This document shows, one piece after another, positions 36,801 through 42,231 of a stretch of 42,231 nt of DNA. Location: NCBI GenBank assembly GCA_025463215.1, contig JAOBWF010000059.1, forward strand, positions 1-42,231. The letters run 5' to 3'. Within the stretch, counting starts at the first letter, position 1. Each line of letters begins with the position of its first letter. A model generated the notes under the pieces. That model saw only the letters and a list, made by a program, of their open reading frames with translations, was not told where the DNA came from and made no database searches. This DNA comes from Acidobacteriota bacterium (GTDB lineage Bacteria > Acidobacteriota > Vicinamibacteria > Vicinamibacterales > CAVVIG01). The translations under genes were made by a program, and so were the position numbers.

Positions 36801-39800
36801 AGGTAGCGCAGCACGCTCAGCGCTTCGCCGGCGGTGAAGGGCGGGCCGGTCGCCTTCGGGGTGAACGTCGTGACGTTTTGCGTCGTCGTCTTGAACGCGT
36901 TCCCGGCGTTGTCCACCAGCCCGTCGAAGCGGATGGTGTAGCTCGTGGCCATCTGCAGCGGCGCGTCGGGAACGAACGTGACGACCGTATTCTCGTTCGA
37001 CAGCCGCACCTGGCCGGTGACCACGGCGCCCGCCGCGTCGGTCATGACCACGCCGTGGAGGGCGCTGGCACGATCGATCCCTTCGGAGAAGGTGAACTCG
37101 AGAAACGCGCTCGGATCGAAGTTGTTCAGCTGCGGTGGCGCCGCCGTCATGATCGGCGGCGCGTGATCGTCCAGGTTGATCACGCCGAGGTTGAACGGCT
37201 CGTCCGGCGGCGGTATCAGCGCCGACAGCGTCTTGATGACGCGCCCCGTCGCCGCGTTCGACACCGTGATCGCGACGTTGGGAATGGCGATGGAGTCACG
37301 CGGGCGGCCGTCGTGGTACTCGACGACGACCAGGAAGACGTCGGGCGCGATGCCGCCACCCCCGGCGTTGCCGTCGAACGTGAGCTCGAAGCCGCCGAAC
37401 TGCCGGACGCCGGCGGGGACCGGCACCCGGGCGAGAATCGTGTCCCAGTTGGTGCCGTCGTGGCGCTCGATGAACACGTCCGTGTCGGGATCGATGGTGA
37501 CGGGGACGGCGCGGGCGAGCAGGTTGCCCTGGCCGCTCGGCGATTCGACCGTGAACTGCACGCTGCGCGACGTCTTGGTGGTGTCGACGACCGACACTTC
37601 GAAACCGTCGGCCACTCCGCCTTCGACCGCAATCTTGACCGAGGCTCCGCTCTGCGGGAACCGTCGCTCCTGAACCGGGTTCTTGCTGATGTTGCGGATG
37701 ACGATTTCGCTGACCGCCGCGGTCAACGTGTTCATGTTGAGCCGCAGTGTCACCAGACCCGGCGTCGCCGCATTCACCAGATCGAACGTGACCGGCTGCT
37801 CCTTGCCGTTGCTGACCACGTTCACACGGAACGCATCGTCGGCGGTACCGTCGACCGTGAAGCGGTATTCGGCGACGTTGCGCGGATAGTGGAAGTCGCG
37901 ACCGAGTTTCTGATTGCGGACGACGATCTCGCGGTCGGCTGGGGTGAACTGGTCGGCCGTGATGACGACTTTCTGGCTGTTCGGCTGGACGGTCACGCGG
38001 CCGGAGAGGACCGGAATGCAGACATCGGCAGGTACCGGCGTCGACAGGAGCTGATACGGCAGGGTCAGCGGCATCGCCGCAATCCCGGCGAAGCCGAACG
38101 ATCCCAACGACATCGCCGACACGCTCATCGTCATGATCTGCGCGGCGTAGAGGCTCGTGTTCGGCGCCGGGAAGCGGCCGTACGCGACCCCGACAAACGG
38201 CATCGCGGTCGGTTTCAACAGGCCGTACGTCGCCGCTGCCTGCACGCCCGGGCACGGGGGCGAGGACGTGGTGATGCGGCCGTCGATGATGCGCGCAGTG
38301 TCGGCGACGGTGAGAATCTGAGCGCCATTGACGGTCGCGACCTGACCGACAATCCAGCGGTCGTCCCGGGTCTCGCCTCCCTGAGCCGGGAACGACACGT
38401 TCAAGTAGATCGACGGCGTGGCGCCGCCGAAGTCCAGCGTCAGCCCTCCGGCGAAGCCGAAGAACTGCTTCTGCGCCGCCGTCATGTGAACCGGGAACGC
38501 GGCCTCGCCGACCGAGCCGATGGTGACCACCGTCCCGTCGCCGAACGCGCCGGCAGGAACATCGACGGCGATCCCCGCGGGTCCGAGAAGATGGCCCCCC
38601 TCGCTGCCGACCACCGTCGCCATGCTGCCGTCGACATTCGTGCGCGTGAACGCCGGCAGCGCGACCACCGTCTGGTTGCCGCTCTTGTCGGTAATCGAGA
38701 CCTGCAGCTTGTCGCCGAGGGCCACGGCAAACGTCGCCGAGAATGAGCCGTCAGCCGCCACCGTCGCCGGGAACGACGTCTTCTTCGTCTTGTTGACGAT
38801 GGAGACGTCGTCGTGCGCGCCGGCCGTGCCCTGTGTGGCGGTGACCGTGGTGAAACCGCTGGCGTCCGGAATCGTCGCGGTGATGCTGCCCGCCGCCGGC
38901 GCCACCGGAGGCGTCGTGTCGAGGCTCGTGAAATGCGTGACCGCTCCCGCCGAGAGCGGCCGCCCCACAAGATCCTTCACGTCGGTCGAAACCGTGGCCG
39001 TGAACGAGAGGTTCGGTGCCAGCAGCGACGACGGCCGGAACGTCGCCTTCGTATTGCCAGCCGATACAGTGATGGCCCCGCTGACAACGGCGCCGCTGCT
39101 CGTCTTGACGACGATGCTCGAGCCCGACGGTCCGGTGAGCGTGGCGGGATCGATTGGAGCCGAGAACGTCGCGACGATCGCCGCCGACAGCGCCACCGAG
39201 GTGGCACCCTCTACCGGCGTCAGCGAGGTGATGGTCAGCGACAGCACCGACAGCGGAACGTCGCCCGACACGACGCTGCCGGCGGCGGCCGTTCGCTCGA
39301 TCGTGTGCGTGTCCTGGTTCTGGAGATTCTTCGCCGTGATCGTGACCGGCCCGACCCCGACGGGCACGACGTAGCGGCCGAGAAGATCCGTCAACGCGAC
39401 GATTGGCAGACCCGAGGCCGACACCAGCGCCTGTGGAAGCGGGTGGCCGTCGGACCCAGTGACGATGCCGGTCGCGAACGCTAAGCCGGACGTACCGCGG
39501 ACGAACACATACCGCCCCGGCGCGGTCACGCCGTCGAGGGTCGCGGCGGCGCCCGGAACAACGGAGTCGGACACGATCCTGGTGCCGACCACGCGACCGA
39601 CGCCCACCAGCAGCAGGCGCGTCTTCCCTTCGATCATGGCGAGGCGCAGCAATACGATTGGCGACGAGCCGTCGACCTGCGGCGGCCTCGGAATCGAGAG
39701 AACTGCCGGCGCGCCTGGACTGGCGCCAGCAAACGCCACGCTCGCCGCGCCGATGAACGATAGTTCCGGGGGAAGCGTGATGCCGAGCGTCGCCGGCGTC

Positions 39801-42231
39801 AGCGCCACGAACTCGACGGGGACGCTGGTCGAGAACGCGTTGGCCGCGACCTCCAGCGTCTCGCCCGTTGCCGTGCTGACGATACCGCCCGCGGGTCCGA
39901 CGCTCGGCTGCGAGTGGCTCTCCAACGGGACGGTCAGCTCGACGGTGATCACGCCCTGCTGCAGGTCGAGCGGATCGAAAGTCAGCGACGGCGTCACCAC
40001 GAACCCGGCCGATACGCTCTTGGCTGGTCCGGGCCGCTGGTAGAAGACGAGATCCTCTTCCAACGGATCGGGACGCGCCTCGCCGGCAGACGTGAACGTG
40101 TACAACTCGACGATGCGCGATCGCAGCGGTGTGCCGCTCGGCAGCTGCGAGTCGAGCACGACGCCGACCGTGGAATTCACACCGGGCGTGTAGAAGAGGA
40201 CCTTGGGCTGCGGGCTGATGTGAATCGCAGCCGGGTCCGGAACATCGGCCCGCGCGACGCCGTCGAGGAGCGCGCCCGGCGCCGGCGCCGCTGGCACGGC
40301 CGGCAGCGCGTCGGCGGCGAGCCACGCGTACTGGCCCGACGACAGGATGGCGGCGTCGAGACGCGACGCGTCGGCCGCGACGGGGTTGACGGCGACGGCG
40401 CGCCACGCAGAGGCCGCTTCGTCCCAGCCCGCGACAATCAGGCTGGTCCCGGTTGGCAGCTTCAGCCGGTTGGCCAGCGAGAGCGCTTGCGCGCCGGTAA
40501 AAACGACGCCGTGCGGCGTGATGTCGACGACCCCCGCGGGCGACCAGCCGAGCGGCAGCGCACCCTCGACACCCTGCTGCCCGACGACGGTGACCGTGAG
40601 CGCCGCGTCGGCGGCGAGCCCGCCGGAAACGATCGTCAGCGACGCGTCGCCGCCCTGCACGGTGCCGCCGACGATCGCGGGCACCGTTTGCGCGACGGCC
40701 GCCAGCGGCGTGAGCCGCGCGTCGAATACGGTGAGCGCCTCGCTGCCCGGCACATCGACCGGCCGATCCACGCGCGTCCAACCGGCTCGTGTAATCGTCA
40801 GGGTGCCGTGTCCACTCGCGGCGTTCAGGAAGTAGGCGCCGCGATTGTCGCTGGTCGCTGTCGCGGTGTACCGTTGCCCGTTGCCGTCGGATCCGTTGAG
40901 CGCGACCGATGCGCCCGCCAGCGGCAAACCGCTGGCGTCGTCGTAGACGCGCCCGGTGACGACGGCGGCGCCGCTCGCCGCCGGCGATACCACGCGCGAC
41001 TCGCGATCGCTGAACGCCTGATTGCCGGACGAGTCGCGCGCCACCGCACGGACGCGCAACACCGATCCCGCCGGCCGGCCGGCCGTCATCTCCGCCGCGA
41101 ACGGCGGCGCGATGGCGCTGCCGATCACGACATCGTCGACCAGGAAGTCCACCGACGCGACCTGCACGTTGTCCGCGGCGGTCGCGGTGACGCGCAGCGT
41201 CGATCCTTGCACGACTGAGCCCGGCGCGGTCAGCGTGACCGTCGGCGGCTGCGTGTCGGGCGTCGCCACGATCGTCACCTGGCCGCTGCTCTCCGCGAAG
41301 TTGTTCGCGAAGTCGACGGCACGGGCGACGAACGCGAGCGTCGATCCCGGCGCCGTGTCCGGAGGAATGGTGAAGAGGACCGAGTAGGGACTGGCGCCAT
41401 CGCTCGCGAACGCGACGCCGCCGCTGGAGAAGGACACCAACTGCACGCCGCCGGCGTCGGCAGCCGCGGCCGATACCACGATGGTCGCTCCGGGGGAGGC
41501 CTGCGGCGGGAGCTGGATCGAAACGGTGGGCGACGTCGTGTCGGGCGCTGCGGCGATTGTGATGGTGACTTCGTCGCTGCCCGCGTTGTTGGCCGCGTCG
41601 CGCGCGGTCGCCTTGACCTTGACGGTGCTTCCCGGCGTCGCCAGTGAGGGAATGTCGACCGTGCGCTGATACGGCGCGGTCGTCACCTGCGAGCTCGCCG
41701 CCCCGTCCACGTCGAACGACACGCTGGCGACGCCGACGTTGTCGGTTGCCTGCGCCGTCACCACCGTCTGCGTGCCGGGCAGCGCGGTCGTCGCTGCCGA
41801 CAATTTCACCACGGGCGGCGCTCGATCCGCGGCGGCGCCGACGACGGCGGACGAGATCGCGGCCACCGCTCCGCCATGGCCGTCGGTGACGCTCAAGACG
41901 ATGGCGTAGGTGCCCTGCGCTGCGTAAACATGGCTGGGCGACGGCCCGCTTCCCTGCGATCCATCGCCGAAATCCCAGGCGTAGGTGAGCGCATCCTGAT
42001 CCGCATCGGACGCGATCGCGCTCAGACCGATCGGCGAGCCGGCGTCGCCGCTATAGGGACCACCCGCCGACGCGGTCGGCGCCCGATTGGTTTGCGCGAC
42101 CGATGCCAGCGCGGTCGTCGCATGGGAACCGCCGCGGCCGTCGCTGACCGTCAGCGTGACCGTGAACTGATCGGCCGTGCCGTAAATGTGCGATGGCTGC
42201 GCACCGCTGCCGGTCGTGCCGTCGCCGAAGT
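30833..42231 (-). CDS. Giant PKD/Ig/CRD multidomain protein, 5' end outside window
   Basis: The frame is open to the right edge, so at least 3,799 codons are present and the true start lies beyond. From N- to C-terminal side: two PKD domains (DFGDGSQGSG type, 42231-41880); three Ig-like domains (41830-41000); a CRD (about 40980-40740); a ZU5-like segment (GGIVSTATGETLEVAANAF, about 39900); an SbsA-type Ig domain (about 39240-38900); and a second ZU5-like segment (about 38600-38450). Next is a region with LVIVD/propeller-like strands (KLVILDLTDPRQPVLLS, GGVVILDATNPDAPVILG, 36740-35650) and one perfect EF-hand-type loop. An unrecognised ~1,000-residue region and a CARDB-like domain (about 33850-33530) follow. 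A Gly/Ala-rich, partly hydrophobic segment (33070-31600) precedes a final beta-rich domain (IFYNEDEVTAFDKSTFGIYRW). The TGA overlaps the start of the second giant. Function is unknown; the architecture indicates an extracellular structural or adhesive protein. Confidence 0.82.
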   Translation of the reverse strand, partial: FGDGTTGSGAQPSHIYGTADQFTVTLTVSDGRGGSHATTALASVAQTNRAPTASAGGPYSGDAGSPIGLSAIASDADQDALTYAWDFGDGSQGSGPSPSHVYAAQGTYAIVLSVTDGHGGAVAAISSAVVGAAADRAPPVVKLSAATTALPGTQTVVTAQATDNVGVASVSFDVDGAASSQVTTAPYQRTVDIPSLATPGSTVKVKATARDAANNAGSDEVTITIAAAPDTTSPTVSIQLPPQASPGATIVVSAAAADAGGVQLVSFSSGGVAFASDGASPYSVLFTIPPDTAPGSTLAFVARAVDFANNFAESSGQVTIVATPDTQPPTVTLTAPGSVVQGSTLRVTATAADNVQVASVDFLVDDVVIGSAIAPPFAAEMTAGRPAGSVLRVRAVARDSSGNQAFSDRESRVVSPAASGAAVVTGRVYDDASGLPLAGASVALNGSDGNGQRYTATATSDNRGAYFLNAASGHGTLTITRAGWTRVDRPVDVPGSEALTVFDARLTPLAAVAQTVPAIVGGTVQGGDASLTIVSGGLAADAALTVTVVGQQGVEGALPLGWSPAGVVDITPHGVVFTGAQALSLANRLKLPTGTSLIVAGWDEAASAWRAVAVNPVAADASRLDAAILSSGQYAWLAADALPAVPAAPAPGALLDGVARADVPDPAAIHISPQPKVLFYTPGVNSTVGVVLDSQLPSGTPLRSRIVELYTFTSAGEARPDPLEEDLVFYQRPGPAKSVSAGFVVTPSLTFDPLDLQQGVITVELTVPLESHSQPSVGPAGGIVSTATGETLEVAANAFSTSVPVEFVALTPATLGITLPPELSFIGAASVAFAGASPGAPAVLSIPRPPQVDGSSPIVLLRLAMIEGKTRLLLVGVGRVVGTRIVSDSVVPGAAATLDGVTAPGRYVFVRGTSGLAFATGIVTGSDGHPLPQALVSASGLPIVALTDLLGRYVVPVGVGPVTITAKNLQNQDTHTIERTAAAGSVVSGDVPLSVLSLTITSLTPVEGATSVALSAAIVATFSAPIDPATLTGPSGSSIVVKTSSGAVVSGAITVSAGNTKATFRPSSLLAPNLSFTATVSTDVKDLVGRPLSAGAVTHFTSLDTTPPVAPAAGSITATIPDASGFTTVTATQGTAGAHDDVSIVNKTKKTSFPATVAADGSFSATFAVALGDKLQVSITDKSGNQTVVALPAFTRTNVDGSMATVVGSEGGHLLGPAGIAVDVPAGAFGDGTVVTIGSVGEAAFPVHMTAAQKQFFGFAGGLTLDFGGATPSIYLNVSFPAQGGETRDDRWIVGQVATVNGAQILTVADTARIIDGRITTSSPPCPGVQAAATYGLLKPTAMPFVGVAYGRFPAPNTSLYAAQIMTMSVSAMSLGSFGFAGIAAMPLTLPYQLLSTPVPADVCIPVLSGRVTVQPNSQKVVITADQFTPADREIVVRNQKLGRDFHYPRNVAEYRFTVDGTADDAFRVNVVSNGKEQPVTFDLVNAATPGLVTLRLNMNTLTAAVSEIVIRNISKNPVQERRFPQSGASVKIAVEGGVADGFEVSVVDTTKTSRSVQFTVESPSGQGNLLARAVPVTIDPDTDVFIERHDGTNWDTILARVPVPAGVRQFGGFELTFDGNAGGGGIAPDVFLVVVEYHDGRPRDSIAIPNVAITVSNAATGRVIKTLSALIPPPDEPFNLGVINLDDHAPPIMTAAPPQLNNFDPSAFLEFTFSEGIDRASALHGVVMTDAAGAVVTGQVRLSNENTVVTFVPDAPLQMATSYTIRFDGLVDNAGNAFKTTTQNVTTFTPKATGPPFTAGEALSVLRYLTLYKKTSGPGPAKTLGFGITGDLGESSHKLVILDLTDPRQPVLLSTVNEGDLQRVTVVPGVQNLALDGTNPCGGGTSFSGDLAITSSYTAVGSAVRFFDVSDPSTPCQMGSKLLTLNPAFSNFPQGVVLTPLASARAVVAMSDGSRLKSYTAMENVGLMMADVGHNVPAVLPDQRVREPIASGNYTDVVVGANRLLAIERTAKTLDTFDASLAQSSSVPLPLGDAIAMTYAEGISIDVNGDGDIGQDEVLSLAFVGGTGGVVILDATNPDAPVILGTVPMKGAVYQMDFDADKRRLFVSGPTELPDGNWAVSMIDLSGRKPFTSSGPEGPDTRLTWHTPAVELYGLGISNYRGLRFDADRRMLYVGVSTDTNSHGGLEVWSLDNTCCDLGADFTAKPRLSSGGTGERPELLAREKKVLQAGLGAGLAAAASCGVPIRSAGVADSPGSLAILEQGSGACLWKGNPLVTCSDSYQPGLSDHDYEVLIPASFFSAGGAGSAATCVTDALNGAFTNTDGTPKEIDAGGVKMSFDDITFFAVSRSGFDAAKLDVLPPKSSGGDITGDLGLGRQQLLLKWLLEGEYVTVPGYEVGGKSLDLVLSTLRTTTGIPALEGHEWGTLQKFNLVKSRAFIRIAGSSTTGTSLHDIYIAQVHDTGKAGIRAALARMVADPAANALVLNITRAEFASNGCRNINPASLPAEWNPKACNSFEEYVASAAARSLSLPAPPFDDSVVANTIHWFYRVKANVKPFLKDEAEADRLIATASIFIDKVIADTKVIYDSTIGGDADQAQRQSNLQTAQTKTDDGLTGTNLHIVPRFFNHGFVGASAVLTTMYRGSDGVGTAAVSRRVDLAGGEQKFAETDADILTAAPDGISPADRNLNDLDRLDVSLHKPTFLLGSGELGNPKINQEVDPGQLRYVAFTIDLPEKKVKEPNRLNNVDGFWYYILDRSSEEVLPPTIPPSIPLPVADPDGDLLKPDLECGQTADLQITQSFNFGGTLGELTDPATLEPGETIGVQITVRNESGKVVKDVVACSSLAPDDCRPIGTLGIGEQKVVTVNFTSPEDARTLEAIALASSPDVGVRQSDPRMLMVGCEASQIAEVPDFPNPDFVEQETAADVAKVMIGGNAVRYFNVVNRRTGQRVAGAQVTIEVTGPGGTKTMVAGTNANGRIETPQTPYFVSTPGAPLQYDVEPGLVIPVASTLNDGDRLTVTLKSVTVNGKTSQPFCSAMLPMVIPVGDRDFKRSWNAGASIAAEGAIEVGLAGKIAAGMAFTIAEKAKLGRQQLTLVRTAGAEGGFKETLTEFLDAKASFSVGGATAKAQVGAGIEGTAVAQLMLGDQYDFKFVPGTPNLDKSQSVALGGLMLASLVGFNNPIITNLVQGAVQATGLDMEQYRTATTAAVGAEVSTTGTASAVAGIVATKASHRYGEIAYGLEASASLSGKAGATMGVEFKSKPTTVITPSVELRAGVELGVALGVGIGSPTPDPNDAKAVAKAAQKVSLGDKLKAGLKGSLGGKFGASLALDQNLKPTSLTISLSGSKTAGLVVSGSNFVLGTGGQFTGTAKGTIKFTTADPVVMQKAIAQLQTVAKLNSVIAVVVPGAGVPIALVNALTQEVTNLVELLVSNDFDFEITEEIGDGEVLPIIGVDLAALGLKLKVSDALALDRAIAYTTEKGRIRGGVYYPLARYTKDALIPDLPVGAANDAFQSVGALAMSSMSDAGKLAVDRVAKTAVAGLDSVRSHFTAQLDFNGTNEPPFEIGIVSTRFTAIPGSLAPRLQPPNATSGPADRPHYGIGHFHQFTPDGRALASPATLTIFYNEDEVTAFDKSTFGIYRWNDATSDWDYLGGVNDSSTNTIRVTVDRLGLFTAAPPMPAGAIALIGQATRTGSGLESHVVASYTSAPLRMNNGQPVPDGTLYTVMGVPRGAPFVSFGTVIAADEDPSADGVQVRSHNGVIQFTVDYPVAADAVTAAAFASSGTAFGLTVVTVPPQP
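36056..36091 (-). other. EF-hand/dockerin-type calcium loop inside the giant protein
   Basis: The codons spell DVNGDGDIGQDE, a 12-residue loop with Asp/Asn at positions 1, 3, 5 and 7, Gly6, Ile8 and Glu12, which fits the EF-hand consensus exactly. It lies between two propeller-like strands rather than in a helix-loop-helix pair, so it is probably a structural calcium site. Confidence 0.7.

Overview
The window is a high-GC bacterial chromosome segment with tightly packed genes. I infer an Acidobacteriota member, probably of the Vicinamibacteria type. The grounds are the base composition, proteins built from carboxypeptidase-regulatory-like (CRD) beta-sandwich repeats, short TGAAATC-type repeats at gene junctions, and several start codons placed 6-9 bp behind a -10 box. 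This is an inference: there is no rRNA or marker gene here to fix the taxonomy.

Left part (1-7.5 kb). A KdpDE-like two-component pair lies on the minus strand. A small lipoprotein follows on the plus strand. Next comes a TetR-type regulator with two operator-like dyads over its own start. It leads into a three-gene operon (3548-7520) for a molybdenum hydroxylase of the 4-hydroxybenzoyl-CoA reductase type, including the diagnostic [4Fe-4S] loop in the FAD subunit.

Centre (7.5-12.9 kb). The genes here fit scavenging of nucleosides and nucleobases: rpiB-deoC (minus), hpt (plus), an exported amidohydrolase/deaminase (minus) and upp (plus). Both DeoC and RpiB carry N-terminal extensions that look like bacterial-microcompartment cargo features, although no shell gene is present. 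A short citrate-synthase-family enzyme and a tRNA-Val(CAC) follow.

Breakpoint (12.86-13.47 kb). A truncated and frameshifted IS630-type element lies directly behind the tRNA.

Right part (13.5-42.2 kb). One minus-strand transcription unit encodes two giant exported proteins and a small thioredoxin-fold protein. The upstream giant is at least 3,799 codons and runs off the right edge (PKD, Ig-like, CRD, propeller-like and Gly/Ala-rich segments). Its TGA overlaps the GTG of a 5,622-residue protein made of a signal peptide, a unique N-terminal region, about 35 CRD repeats, a central block of Ig-like domains, and three copies of an unnamed ~250-residue module. The third copy forms the C-terminus. 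The thioredoxin-like gene starts inside the end of the second giant. These giants are the most unusual content of the window.
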